Below, in pieces: positions 44,572-53,769 of a stretch of 64,000 nt of DNA. Origin of the DNA: Cellvibrio japonicus Ueda107 (lineage in GTDB: Bacteria; Pseudomonadota; Gammaproteobacteria; Pseudomonadales; Cellvibrionaceae); NCBI RefSeq assembly GCF_000019225.1, contig NC_010995.1, forward strand, positions 872,001 to 936,000, written 5' to 3'. Under the pieces are notes generated by a model that saw only the letters and a list, made by a program, of their open reading frames with translations, had not been told where the DNA came from and ran no database searches. Positions within the stretch are counted from its first letter, which is position 1, and every line of letters starts with the position of its first letter. The position numbers and the translations under genes are program-made.

Positions 44572-47500
44572 ATGCAATCCAAACCCGACACCCGGCTGGC
44601 CCGGGCTTTGTTAGTGGTATGTCTATCCTTACCCCTGATGCTTCTCTCTGGTGTGAGCCAGGCGCAAACCAATGTGGCAGTAAACAAACCGGTGGCTGCC
44701 AGTTCGGCACTCCAGCCGGCCGGCAATGCGGTGGATGGTAATGCCGCCAGCCGCTGGGAATCGACCCATGGGGAAACGCCATCCTGGATCAGTGTGGACC
44801 TGGGCGCTGTCTATTCATTGAGCCGTACCGAGATCGATTGGGAGGCGGCGAATGCGGCCAACTACGAAGTCCAGGGATCGCTCGATGGCAGCCAGTGGAC
44901 CCGCCTGGCGATAGAGGTTGGTGGCAGTTTTGGTAATCGCACCGACCAACATGTGCTGGCCGGTAACTATCGTTTCCTGCGTATTTACTGCACCCAGCGC
45001 AGCAGTGGAAATTTATGGGGCTATTCGATATTTGAGTGGCGTGTGCAGGGCTCACTGCTCGCCAGCAGCGCCTCATCGGCGTTGGCATTGCCCTTACCCG
45101 TCGCCCAGGTGACGGCCAGTAGCCAATTGCAACCGGCGGCCAATGCCCTGGACAATAATCCCGCTACCCGTTGGGAGACAAATCACGGCGCTGGCCCAGC
45201 GTGGATTGCGGTAGATCTGGGTGCAGCACACAGTCTGACCCGTGCTGTAATTGATTGGGAGGCTGCCAATGCGGCGGATTACCAACTGCAGGGTTCGCAA
45301 GACAATAGCCAGTGGGTGAATCTGACAACCCGCACTGGGGCTGCCTTTGGCAATCGCACCGATACCCTGGACATCAGCGGCAGCTACCGCTATTTGCGCA
45401 TTTATGCCACACAGCGGAGTGCGGGTAATAGCTGGGGCTATTCGATTTTTGAATGGAAAATTTACGGTTCCGCGATCAGCGCATCCAGCAGCTCTCGCTC
45501 AAGCCAGGTATCTTCCTCAGCGATTTCCTCTTCCCTGGTGAGCTCTTCGCGCTCCTCCCAGTCGTCATCGCGCTCCAGCTCATCGGTGGTCAGCAGCCAG
45601 CCGACAGCATTGCAATATCAACCCTTGTTTGCCACCCAGTTCCCGGCTGGCGAAGCGCGCAACTGGCGCATTGAGCCGGATGGCACCATCGTTACCTATG
45701 GCAGTGGTCGCGCCCGCTCGCGCCATGAGGCAGAAGATATTTTCTATACCTTCCCGGCGTTCTATCACGAGCATCGCACCTTCCATTTTGAAATCCATGA
45801 CCATACACCCAAAGGTGAATCGCGGGTGGATATCTACTACGAGCCGGAGTATGCCAATTTCAATGATATTGGTTGTCGCAAAAGCCTGTTTAATCCCTAC
45901 CGCTCGTATTTTGGCGACAACGGTGGCTTCACCCGTATTCGCGCTGCCGACGCCGCCACGGGTAAGGGTGAACGCTGGCATTGTGTTGGCACGCGTTTTG
46001 TTCCTACGGAACGCGAAGGACTGACCCGTTTACGTGCAGGGGATTTTTACGATTTTGAATTCCAGCAATGGCTGGGCTTTACCGAGACAGACCCGCGTGT
46101 CAGTGCCCAGCGTGTCTATTACACCGATACCTTCCGCATCAAGTTGGGCAGTCCGGGTTTGTATATCGTTAACAACGATGCGTTAAACGGAAAGCTGGCG
46201 AGTGGTGGCAGCGCAACTGCGGCACCGGTGCGTGCTTATGTCGGCGTAGCCCAGGCCGATGTGATCAGTACCACCGGTACTCTGGTTGATTCCGGTTCCC
46301 AAGGATACATGGCTATCCGCTCGCCACAGGCGATTGCCAAGGGCTATCAAATCCCGGGTTATCAGGTAAACACACCCGCGAATAATGCGACCGTGACGTA
46401 TCGCCATAACGGCCAGACCTATACCGATCAGGTGTTGGATTATGCTCCCGGCGCTGCCAGCCCGTTTATTGTGGATCGTGCCAGTTACGACTGGACCAGC
46501 TTCTTCCGCGAAGCGCTGAATATCCGCTGGGAAACCCACAACCAATTCCTCAACGGCCGCCGTATTTTCCACACGGATTTTGTCAACGGCAGTCATTTTG
46601 AGCCTGGCAATCCCGACTTTCCGGCCCTGGCCAACCTGGCGACGGGGTTAACCATCAATAGTTCCTGTGTGGGTTGCCATATCAATAATGGTCGCGGCCC
46701 GGCCCCCGTGGCGGGTAATTTGGGCAATACCCTGGCGGTGAAAGTCAGCTCTGGCCAGTTGGATGCGCTGGGCAATCCGGCTCCCCATGGGTATTTTGGC
46801 AAGGTGCTGCAACCCCGGTCGCGCGCCGGCAGCGTTCCGGCAGAGGGTAACTTGCAGTTGAGCTATACCAGCGTGTCCGGTACTTACAATGATGGCTCAC
46901 GCTATGAGTTGCAGGCTCCCCAATACCAGCCCCACATCCAGGATACCCAGGGCGGAACGCTGGATTTCTTCTCGGCGCGCATGCCGCAAACCATTGTGGG
47001 CCTGGGTTTGTTAGAAGCGGTGCCCGAAGCGCAATTGCTGGCGCGTCATGATCCCCAGGATGCGGATGGTGACGGGATTTCCGGTCGCGCAGCTCTGGTC
47101 AGGGATATGCGCACCGGTGAAAGTCGTATCGGTCGCTTTGGCTGGAAGGCTTCTGTCGCCAGCCTGGAAGAATTTACGGCAGATGCCTTGCACGAAGATA
47201 TTGGTGTGGGAACCAGTATTCTGCCGGGCTCCGCCTGCGGACAAGTGCAAACTGCCTGCCGGGCCAACAGCAATAATGCCGTTGAGTTGAATGATGAGCG
47301 CCTGAAATTACTGACAGTTTACATGCAGGCCCTGGGAGCTCCGGCACGCCGTGCCGAGACGGTTAACAACGCCGATGTGCAACGCGGTGAACAGCGCTTC
47401 CGCGATTTTGGCTGCGCAGCTTGCCATACGCCGGAACTGACGACCGATCATGCCCACCCCTTGGCGGAACTGCGTGGCCAAACTATCCGACCTTACACCG

Positions 47501-47772
47501 ACCTGCTCTTGCATGATATGGGTGAAGGACTGGCGGATCGCCTCAGCCAGGATGCAGCAACCAATCGCGAATGGCGTACACCGCCACTGTGGGGTTTGGG
47601 TTTAACACAGGCCGTAAATGGACATACCCGTTTGTTGCACGATGGCCGTGCACGCAATATCGAAGAGGCCATTTTGTGGCATGGCGGTGAAGCGGCCGCG
47701 AGCCAGGCCGCTTTCCGCGCGGCCACAGCGGCCCAGCGCAATGACCTGGTTAAATTCCTGGAGTCTTTATAA
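44572..47772 (+). CDS. Secreted di-haem oxidoreductase with two discoidin (F5/8 type C) modules
   Basis: A 1066-residue exported protein. The start at 44572 has GGAGG upstream and gives the signal peptide MQSKPDTRLARALL...SGVSQAQ. Two galactose-binding-like modules follow (about 33-165 and 180-305), each with NAVDGN/NALDNN-ATRWE, W-I-VDLG, EIDWE-ANAA-Y--QGS and YRFLRIY-TQRS-G---GYSIFEW. A Ser/Arg-rich linker (about 310-345) leads to a middle domain and a DUF1111-type di-haem region with C699-VGC-H703 and C948-AAC-H952. The family Asp motif DPQDADGDGISGRA is present. It parallels di-haem protein 1 with different binding modules, suggesting a periplasmic or extracellular redox enzyme targeted to polysaccharide. 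Confidence 0.85.
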   Translation: MQSKPDTRLARALLVVCLSLPLMLLSGVSQAQTNVAVNKPVAASSALQPAGNAVDGNAASRWESTHGETPSWISVDLGAVYSLSRTEIDWEAANAANYEVQGSLDGSQWTRLAIEVGGSFGNRTDQHVLAGNYRFLRIYCTQRSSGNLWGYSIFEWRVQGSLLASSASSALALPLPVAQVTASSQLQPAANALDNNPATRWETNHGAGPAWIAVDLGAAHSLTRAVIDWEAANAADYQLQGSQDNSQWVNLTTRTGAAFGNRTDTLDISGSYRYLRIYATQRSAGNSWGYSIFEWKIYGSAISASSSSRSSQVSSSAISSSLVSSSRSSQSSSRSSSSVVSSQPTALQYQPLFATQFPAGEARNWRIEPDGTIVTYGSGRARSRHEAEDIFYTFPAFYHEHRTFHFEIHDHTPKGESRVDIYYEPEYANFNDIGCRKSLFNPYRSYFGDNGGFTRIRAADAATGKGERWHCVGTRFVPTEREGLTRLRAGDFYDFEFQQWLGFTETDPRVSAQRVYYTDTFRIKLGSPGLYIVNNDALNGKLASGGSATAAPVRAYVGVAQADVISTTGTLVDSGSQGYMAIRSPQAIAKGYQIPGYQVNTPANNATVTYRHNGQTYTDQVLDYAPGAASPFIVDRASYDWTSFFREALNIRWETHNQFLNGRRIFHTDFVNGSHFEPGNPDFPALANLATGLTINSSCVGCHINNGRGPAPVAGNLGNTLAVKVSSGQLDALGNPAPHGYFGKVLQPRSRAGSVPAEGNLQLSYTSVSGTYNDGSRYELQAPQYQPHIQDTQGGTLDFFSARMPQTIVGLGLLEAVPEAQLLARHDPQDADGDGISGRAALVRDMRTGESRIGRFGWKASVASLEEFTADALHEDIGVGTSILPGSACGQVQTACRANSNNAVELNDERLKLLTVYMQALGAPARRAETVNNADVQRGEQRFRDFGCAACHTPELTTDHAHPLAELRGQTIRPYTDLLLHDMGEGLADRLSQDAATNREWRTPPLWGLGLTQAVNGHTRLLHDGRARNIEEAILWHGGEAAASQAAFRAATAAQRNDLVKFLESL

Positions 47773-47814
47773 GGGATTTAAGTAGGGCCTTGTCGCGAGT
47801 AGGTACCTAAAAAA

Positions 47815-47850
47815 ACACCCGCCGGAAAATTACGGCGGGTGTTTTTTTTA
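47815..47850. terminator. Bidirectional terminator
   Basis: ACACCCGCCG and CGGCGGGTGT form a 10-base stem with A-tract on the left and T-tract (GTTTTTTTTA) on the right. It serves the plus-strand di-haem gene and the minus-strand degV remnant. Confidence 0.92.
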
Positions 47851-47861
47851 GGGGTAATGCT

Positions 47862-48434
47862 TTAAACCAGTTCTTTATCTGTGGCAAACGACAAGGCAAA
47901 GGATTTGGGGCCAACGTTTATTGCGCCGGTAATACTCATCATCGACAACATGGTTTTAATCCCCTGCTGTTTGCAAAACTCGCGAAACGCCAGCAGTACG
48001 GGCTCATCCTTGATTTCCTCCAATAATCCTCCGTAGCTCATGGTAATGACATCGCTGGTCAGCCCCTGCTGGATTTGCTTCTTAACATGGGCGAACAGTT
48101 TTTCCATGGCGCCCCAGAATCCCTTACCGGTGTCAATTTTGTCAGTATTGCCGCGATGCAGCTGTACGATAGGACGCAGGTTAAAAGCGCTTGCCAACTG
48201 GAAATTAATCCAGGAAATATTGTTATCGCCTTTGCGCAAATGGCGGCGCTCGCGCATATAGGACAGATCGTTGGGAATCAGATAGCCATACACTTGGTCG
48301 CGCATAGTGTCGATCTCGCGAGTAGCGCGATTGATCGGCTGCTGGCCCAGGTGGACGCGCTTCACCAGTTCGTATACGAGCAGGGCGTGGCCGGTAAACA
48401 TCGACATGCTGTCACACAGCCGGATGCGGAAGGG
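47862..48434 (-). pseudogene. DegV-family protein, 3' fragment (interrupted by an IS)
   Basis: The last 190 residues of a DegV-type fatty-acid-binding protein, beginning PFRIRLCDSMSMFTGHALLVYEL and including LRPIVQLHRGNTDK and the C-terminal VGPKSFALSFA. The frame runs on leftward into the IS, which adds meaningless codons. Removing the IS and one copy of the 10-base duplication joins it exactly in frame to the 5' fragment at 49719-50093, rebuilding a 315-residue protein of normal DegV-family size. Confidence 0.92.
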
Positions 48435-48444
48435 AACGCGCCCC
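48435..48444. repeat. Target-site duplication, left copy
   Basis: AACGCGCCCC directly before the left inverted repeat. The same ten bases recur at 49719-49728 on the other side. Confidence 0.9.
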
Positions 48445-48544
48445 CACTGCTGTCCCATAGTTTGTAGATAAAAGAAAAGCCTGTTTTCCAAGTTGATACA
48501 ATGTAAGTGCGACCAAACATTGGTAAAACAAAGGAAAACAGGCT

Positions 48545-49696
48545 TTGTCACATTCTAACACCGCATTTCATCAACTACTCAAACCTTTATCGAGACATGA
48601 ATTTGAAGCGGAAGCTAAAAAGCATCATGTCGGCCAAAAATTGCGCTCGGCCACCCGCTGGGATCAATTTGTCGGCATGGCCATGTCGCAGCTCTCTGGC
48701 CGCCAAAGCTTGCGTGATATTCAATCCAATCTCGAAGCACAGCAGCATAAACTTTATCATCTCGGTGCCAAGCCAATAGCCCGTTCAACGTTGGCACGAA
48801 TCAACGAAGTACAGCCCGCCGAACTCTACAAACACGTATTTGCTCGTCTGCTTCACCGCTGTAAATCCATGCAGGGCAAACACAAATTCCAGTTTAAAAA
48901 TCCGCTGTACTCCCTTGATGCCAGCGCGATTGATTTATCGCTGTCGGTATTTCCCTGGGCGGCGCATCGAGATGACACAGCAAATGTAAAATTAAGTGTT
49001 GGTCTGAATCATGGCACCCAAGTGCCGGAGTTTGTCGCACTCAGTGATGGCCAGGAAAACGACATGATTGAGGGACGAAAATTTGATTTTCCCAAAGGCA
49101 GCATCGTTGCGTTTGATAAAGGCTACGTGGATTACCGCTGGTTTAAGTTATTGACAGATAAAGGAGTTTTCTTTGTAACCCGCTTGCGCGCCAAAGCCGT
49201 CTATCGCGTGGAAGAACGTCGCTATGCCGACAGCAGCAAAGGTATTATCAGTGATCAGGTCATTCAATTATCCAGCGCTCATGCGATCAAACGCGGCGCA
49301 CCGAAGTTGCGTCGAATTGGCTATCGTGACGCAACAACCGGCAAATTCTATGAGTTTCTCACCAACAACTTTCAGCTGGCGGCGGCCACAATTGCAGCGA
49401 TTTATAAGGATCGCTGGCAGGTGGAGTTGTTCTTCAAAGCGATCAAACAAAACCTGAAGATCAAAGCGTTTGTGGGCACTTCAAGAAATGCGGTGTTAAC
49501 ACAAATTTGGATTGCCATGATTACGTATCTATTGTTGGCATTTTCGCGTCACAGCACTAAAGCGGGATGGACAGTTCAACGGATCATGAGGGTAATTCAG
49601 TTAAATTTGTTTGAGCGTAGGAGTCTAAAAAGCATCCTGATACCGGACCCGCCGAATCATAAAAAAAGCGAGCCTCAAATGAGGCTCGCCTTATGA
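48545..49696 (+). CDS. IS4-family transposase
   Basis: A 383-residue DDE transposase. The frame opens with TTG at 48545 (MSHSNTAFHQLLKPLSRHEFE), the usual DUF4372-type N-terminus. First catalytic Asp: YSLDASAIDLSLSVFPWA; second Asp: VAFDKGYVDYRWF; Glu: YKDRWQVELFFKAIKQNLKIKAF, the Y-(2)-R-(3)-E signature of the IS4 group. No frameshift or stop is seen, so it should be functional. It is read opposite to the disrupted degV. Confidence 0.93.
   Translation: MSHSNTAFHQLLKPLSRHEFEAEAKKHHVGQKLRSATRWDQFVGMAMSQLSGRQSLRDIQSNLEAQQHKLYHLGAKPIARSTLARINEVQPAELYKHVFARLLHRCKSMQGKHKFQFKNPLYSLDASAIDLSLSVFPWAAHRDDTANVKLSVGLNHGTQVPEFVALSDGQENDMIEGRKFDFPKGSIVAFDKGYVDYRWFKLLTDKGVFFVTRLRAKAVYRVEERRYADSSKGIISDQVIQLSSAHAIKRGAPKLRRIGYRDATTGKFYEFLTNNFQLAAATIAAIYKDRWQVELFFKAIKQNLKIKAFVGTSRNAVLTQIWIAMITYLLLAFSRHSTKAGWTVQRIMRVIQLNLFERRSLKSILIPDPPNHKKSEPQMRLAL
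49668..49689 (-). terminator. Minus-strand terminator at the right end of the IS
   Basis: GCGAGCCTC and GAGGCTCGC form a 9-base stem with an AAAT loop. Seven A on the left give a T tract on the minus strand, so it would stop transcription entering the IS from degV, not the transposase transcript. Confidence 0.8.
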
Positions 49697-49718
49697 GTAG
49701 AACTATGGGACAGCAGTG

Positions 49719-49728
49719 AACGCGCCCC
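49719..49728. repeat. Target-site duplication, right copy
   Basis: AACGCGCCCC directly after the right inverted repeat, identical to 48435-48444. Confidence 0.9.
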
Positions 49729-50093
49729 TGGTTTTTTTCCAATTCGCGGAATTTTGGCTCGTTGATCAGGGCGGCTTCCGAAACCCGTTTAAAGACCTCA
49801 CTTTTTTTGCTGTTGATGGTAACGACTTGCACCAGGTCGTATTTGGGCAACAGGCGCTCCTTGAGGATTTTGGTGATGTCGTTAACCGACAGCGGATCGG
49901 ATTGGGCAAGGCCATAGCGCTCGCGATTGTGGTGCTTATAGAACTGCAGCATGGCTTGTGGATCGCGGTAATCCAGGGCCTGGCCATCTTTGTGGTTGAT
50001 ATAGATGGGCAGCACTTCGATATTGTGTTGCTCGATAAAACGGGCCGGTAAGTCACAGGTGGAATCGACAGCAATGCAGGTTCTGGCGGACAT
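49719..50093 (-). pseudogene. DegV-family protein, 5' fragment (interrupted by an IS)
   Basis: The first 125 residues of a DegV protein: MSARTCIAVDSTCDLPARFIEQHNIEVLPIYI, with the Ser/Thr-Cys-Asp loop that holds the lipid head group in the family, then a DALDYRDP-like segment and QSDPLSVNDI. The reading frame continues into the IS as nonsense until a stop at 49584. Known DegV/FakB proteins bind fatty acids for a kinase; no partner kinase gene is near. The gene is inactive as it stands. Confidence 0.92.
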
Positions 50094-50326
50094 GGCATTT
50101 TCTCCGAATCATTGATGAACCTCAGGGGAAATTACCCTTCGGGGGTTGCTCGCCCTGGTATATCCCTTTGGCGATATGTGACCAGTATCTGCCTGTGGGA
50201 CGACTAAACCCAGTCGCCGGAATCGCTATGTGATGTAGGGGAGTTGATGCAGGTGATGTAAGACATGTCTCACAGCGGTGTGTGGTTTTTCGTGCAGCTG
50301 TGCGTTAAATGCGATGAAGCCAGGGC

Positions 50327-51715
50327 CTAGACCGGTAACAGCGGCAGGAAAACGCGGAAGCGGGCACCACCCAGGGAGGATTCGTCGATATCGATGCGGC
50401 CTTCGTAACTGCTGACAATTTCTGCCGCAACTGCCAGGCCTATACCCTGGCCGGGTTTGTTGGTATCCAGGCGTTGGCCGCGTTGCAGGATGCGCAGGCG
50501 CTCTTCCGGCGGTACACCCGGTCCGTCATCTTCAATGCAAATGCACAGGCAATCGCCGGCCAATTCCGAGGAGAGGTGCACTTGGCTGTGGCCATATTTA
50601 AACGCATTTTCGAGAATATTGCCGAGCAGCTCCATAATATCCTGCTCATCGCCGGCAACCACGGAACCGCCTGCCAGGTTGATACGAGGTTGTATGTGTT
50701 TATCGGCATATACCTTTTGTAAGGCGCTTAACAGCCGCTGGGCAATGGGCTCCAGGCGTGTGCGTCGGGTGGTGCCGGCCTGTTGGCTGGATACAGCGCG
50801 CTGCAGTTGGTAAGTCACCACCTGGCTCATGCGTGCGACCTGCTCGGCGGCGATTTGTTGCAATTCCCCGGCGGGCGTTTCCGGGCCCAGCTTGCTTTGC
50901 AAAACCGCCAGTGGGGTTTTCAAACTGTGTGCCAGGTCGGCGAGGCTGTTGCGATAGCGCTGGCGCAGCGACTGCTCGCGCACCAATACCTGGTTGAGGT
51001 TGTCGACCACCTTTTGCAATTCGCGCGGATGCTCCCCTTCGATGGTACTGGTATCGCCACTTTGCATGGCTTTGAGCGCGCGCGCCAGCTTGCCCAACGG
51101 GCGCAAGCCCCAGCGCAAAATCAAAATCTGCGAGAGCAGGAGGAATACGCCGGCAGCGCCCAGCCAGCGCCAAAGTTGGTTGCGGTAAGCGGACAATTCG
51201 GCTTCGTATTCGCTGGCAGAGAGCATGACAAGGAAGCGATAGGGGTGTGGCCGCCCGCGGTTATCTTCCCAGTAGACATCATAGTGGGCAGCAAAAAACG
51301 GTTTTTTCTGGAACAGGAGTGAACTGAATACCATTTGCCCCGGTTGGTCGGTTAGGTCGAGGTTGCTGTAATCCGGTGGCGATATCAGCGCGGCGGAATT
51401 GGAACTCCATTCCAGCTTGCGTTTGTCATTAAAGATGTAGGCATAAAGCCCGGAGTTGGGCTGCTCGAAGTCGGCTTCCCTGAGGGTAAGGGGCAAGCGC
51501 AACTCACTTTTGTTGCCGTTGCGGCTTTCGTGCAGTTCGGCCACGCTGAATAACAGGTTGATATGGCCGCGCAGGCGCGAGTGCACCGCCACTTCCAGGC
51601 TGTTGGAAAAGGCGCGGTCGAGAAAAAAACCGGTCAATCCCAGGAAGAGGGGCAACAGCAATGCAGACGCGAACAGGAGTCGCGCCGCAATGGAAGAAAA
51701 TCTGGCGCGATCCAA
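50327..51715 (-). CDS. PhoQ-like sensor histidine kinase
   Basis: A 462-residue inner-membrane kinase. Two membrane helices (about 12-30 and 182-202) flank a periplasmic sensor domain of about 150 residues. A HAMP-like stretch, then the phospho-His in SLADLAHSLKTPLAVLQSKLG, a HATPase with LLGNILENAFKYGHS (N box), EDDGPGVPPEER and GQGIGLAVAAEIV follow. The order and the DLAHSLKTPL form match PhoQ-type kinases. It begins 2 bases after the response regulator stop, so both are co-transcribed. Confidence 0.92.
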   Translation of the reverse strand: MDRARFSSIAARLLFASALLLPLFLGLTGFFLDRAFSNSLEVAVHSRLRGHINLLFSVAELHESRNGNKSELRLPLTLREADFEQPNSGLYAYIFNDKRKLEWSSNSAALISPPDYSNLDLTDQPGQMVFSSLLFQKKPFFAAHYDVYWEDNRGRPHPYRFLVMLSASEYEAELSAYRNQLWRWLGAAGVFLLLSQILILRWGLRPLGKLARALKAMQSGDTSTIEGEHPRELQKVVDNLNQVLVREQSLRQRYRNSLADLAHSLKTPLAVLQSKLGPETPAGELQQIAAEQVARMSQVVTYQLQRAVSSQQAGTTRRTRLEPIAQRLLSALQKVYADKHIQPRINLAGGSVVAGDEQDIMELLGNILENAFKYGHSQVHLSSELAGDCLCICIEDDGPGVPPEERLRILQRGQRLDTNKPGQGIGLAVAAEIVSSYEGRIDIDESSLGGARFRVFLPLLPV

Positions 51716-51717
51716 CC

Positions 51718-52401
51718 TTACGCCTTGCCAAGGCTGTCGTTAAAGCGATAACCCAGCCCGCGCTGGGTGCTGATCAGGTTGAGGCTGCCATCCGGGTCGA
51801 GCTTTTTGCGCAGGCGGCCGACAAATACCTCGATGACATTGCTGTCGCGGTCGTAATCCTGCGCGTAGAGATGTTCGGTTAACTCCAGCTTGGAAATGTT
51901 TTTACCCGGATGCATCGCCAGATAGGTGAGGGTGTTGTATTCAAACCCGGTCAGCTCCACTTCTGCACCATCGCGATAGACGCGCTTGGCACTGGTATCA
52001 ATGGTGATAGGGCCATAGTTCAGTTGCGAGGAGGCGTGGCCGCTGGCGCGACGCAAGAGCGCATGGATACGCGCTTTCAACTCTTCGGGGTGGAAGGGCT
52101 TGGTCAGGTAATCGTCAGCACCGGCCTCCAGGCCTTGTACCTTGTCCTGCCAATTGCCGCGGGCGGTGAGGATCAGGATGGGGAAATTGCGCCCTTTGGC
52201 GCGCAATTCGCGAATCACTGTTGTGCCATCCATCAGGGGCAGGCCAAGGTCAATAATGGCCAGGTCATAATCGTACTCACAGCCGAGGAATAGCCCATCG
52301 CGGCCATCGGCAGCGGTATCGCAGGCATATTTCTCGGCGGCCACCAGGGAAGCTATTTGCTCGCGCAGGCTTTGTTCATCTTCCACTACAAGTAAGCGCA
52401 T
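51718..52401 (-). CDS. PhoP-like OmpR-family response regulator
   Basis: A 227-residue regulator. The receiver has MRLLVVEDEQSLREQI (acidic pair), the phospho-Asp in LAIIDLGLPLMDG, LILTARG and the Lys of YLTKPFHPEEL; the winged-helix output has ELTGFEYNTLTYLAMHPGKNISKLELTEHLYAQDYDRDSNVIEVFVGRLRKKLD. It is the partner of the adjacent kinase. What it senses here (Mg2+, cations or peptides in PhoPQ systems) is not shown by the sequence. Confidence 0.93.
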   Translation of the reverse strand: MRLLVVEDEQSLREQIASLVAAEKYACDTAADGRDGLFLGCEYDYDLAIIDLGLPLMDGTTVIRELRAKGRNFPILILTARGNWQDKVQGLEAGADDYLTKPFHPEELKARIHALLRRASGHASSQLNYGPITIDTSAKRVYRDGAEVELTGFEYNTLTYLAMHPGKNISKLELTEHLYAQDYDRDSNVIEVFVGRLRKKLDPDGSLNLISTQRGLGYRFNDSLGKA

Positions 52402-52424
52402 GTCCGGCTCCGGTTATTCTGTTC

Positions 52425-52790
52425 TCAGGGGGAAAGGAGTTCACCTGTCTGCCCGTCTACATGGATAACACGCATGCGTCCGGCATTCAGAATTTTCACA
52501 CCATAAATTGTGCCTGATCCTGTGCGGCGGGTGCTCACGCTCATCACCTGGCCACCGGTTTTGTCGCGCACCAACTGTGCTGCGTCAGCAGGGCTCAGGC
52601 GGGGCGGGGCAAACTCTTCGGCAGGCTCACTGGATTTTGGGGCCATCAGGTTATTGGCACCCTTGGATTGCGCGGGGACTCCCAGGTCACCCTCCAGGAA
52701 ATCATCGGCACTCACTGCACAGGCTCCAACAGCGAGCAGGAGATAGATGGCAACTGACCTGGACAGAGAGTGTAAACAGCAGAGTTTCAT
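52425..52790 (-). CDS. Small secreted PepSY-domain protein
   Basis: About 121 residues from the ATG at 52790 (an in-frame ATG at 52814 is also possible). A hydrophobic N-terminal signal (SVAIYLLLAVGACAVSA) precedes a charged Pro-rich linker and a PepSY-type domain: LSPADAAQLVRDKTGGQVMSVSTRR, then YGVKILNAGRMRVIHVDGQTGELLSP. It is 24 bases upstream of the response regulator and in the same orientation. PepSY proteins often sit with PhoPQ-like pairs and may modulate the sensor; this is inference. Confidence 0.78.
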   Translation of the reverse strand: MKLCCLHSLSRSVAIYLLLAVGACAVSADDFLEGDLGVPAQSKGANNLMAPKSSEPAEEFAPPRLSPADAAQLVRDKTGGQVMSVSTRRTGSGTIYGVKILNAGRMRVIHVDGQTGELLSP

Positions 52791-52914
52791 GGGCGTGTCA
52801 TTCGCGGTGTTCATGGGTACAACAGCAACTTGCTGGCGCTCCACATCCGGTGTGGGTCACAAAGACGATAACTATCGCCCCTGAACTCCTAAAGGTCAAC
52901 GCCAACGGACTTTT

Positions 52915-53499
52915 CTAGCGGCCGTAGGATACATCGACACGAATCCGGTCGCCGGGATGTTGGGTTGTCTCGGTGTAATAAATGCGGCCATTGTGGCTGT
53001 AGCTCACATCGTAGCCCACCAGCCGACGTTCATATTCGGTGCGGTAACGGGTTTGGCAGACTTCGCGATCTTCATAGCGGGTGACCGTGCGGCCGCCACC
53101 GGAAGCACTGTTGCCAATCGCTGCACCTATAACGCCGCCGGCAGCGGCTGCATGGCCACTGCTGTGGCCCAATTCATAGCCAATCGCGGCGCCAATCAGA
53201 CCGCCGACAACTGTGCCGCCGAAGGAGTCGCCGCCGCGCCGCTCGCGGTAGGCGACGGTTTCAACACGGCAGGTGTCGACCGGGACTTCCACGGCGACCG
53301 TGCGGTAAATCGGGCGAGCGGCAACTACCGGGGCATAGGCGATGGGCCGCTCATAAACCACGACGCGCTCGCGATAGTGATGCGAGTGTTTTTGCTTGTG
53401 GTATCCCCGGTCATGATCGGCCAGGGCCACCCTGGAAAAGGCAGTGCCAAGGCTGGCAAGCGCAATAATCAGCAGGGATGTGCGTATACCTTTGTTCAT
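52915..53499 (-). CDS. Glycine-zipper 2TM surface-antigen-like protein
   Basis: A 194-residue exported protein. Signal peptide MNKGIRTSLLIIALASLGTAFSRVALA, a His/Lys/Arg-rich segment, then the glycine zipper GGTVVGGLIGAAIGYELGHSSG...AAAGGVIGAAIGNSA of the Rickettsia 17-kDa antigen/2TM family, ending in a charged Tyr-rich region with YEDREVCQTRYRTEYERRLVGYDVSY, which is common in such proteins. Likely an envelope protein. It is upstream of the PepSY gene on the same strand, about 124 bases away. Confidence 0.85.
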   Translation of the reverse strand: MNKGIRTSLLIIALASLGTAFSRVALADHDRGYHKQKHSHHYRERVVVYERPIAYAPVVAARPIYRTVAVEVPVDTCRVETVAYRERRGGDSFGGTVVGGLIGAAIGYELGHSSGHAAAAGGVIGAAIGNSASGGGRTVTRYEDREVCQTRYRTEYERRLVGYDVSYSHNGRIYYTETTQHPGDRIRVDVSYGR

Positions 53500-53769
53500 G
53501 GAAGAGCCCTCGGTCTGGTTGGCTTTGATGGTATCGTCAGGGGGATAACCTGATGGCTAACAGACTAGGCGCAGGTAACTGAACTCATACTGAAAAAGCC
53601 GGGTGCAGGCCGCACAGTTTTGCGTGTGAAATAAAGCGCGCAAATCACCCCAAATGCATCCATAACTCAGGCTATAATTGCGCCTATTTTTTCTCTGCTG
53701 ATCCGGAGTGCTTTTTTGAGGTCGGCAAGGTTATTGATTGACAGCTTTTCAAGTGGAGCAGTTGTTGCT

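Larger units (their letters stand above)
48445..49718 (+). mobile_element. IS4-family insertion sequence inside degV
   Basis: A 1274-base element with perfect 18-base terminal inverted repeats (CACTGCTGTCCCATAGTT at 48445-48462 and its complement at 49701-49718), one transposase gene and a 10-base target duplication. If the terminal G is counted to the target the duplication is 11 bases. Intact repeats, an intact transposase frame and an exact duplication point to a recent insertion that may still be mobile. The family call rests on the DDE transposase and the duplication size. Confidence 0.95.

Noticed and set aside
48040..48467. Plus-strand frames opposite the degV 3' fragment as new genes
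   Set aside because: They are antisense to a reading frame that is restored exactly when the IS is removed.
49635..49647. CCTGATACCGGAC shared between the IS transposase end and the rsfS-rlmH inverted repeat
   Set aside because: A 13-base identity is expected by chance among this many positions and the flanks do not match.
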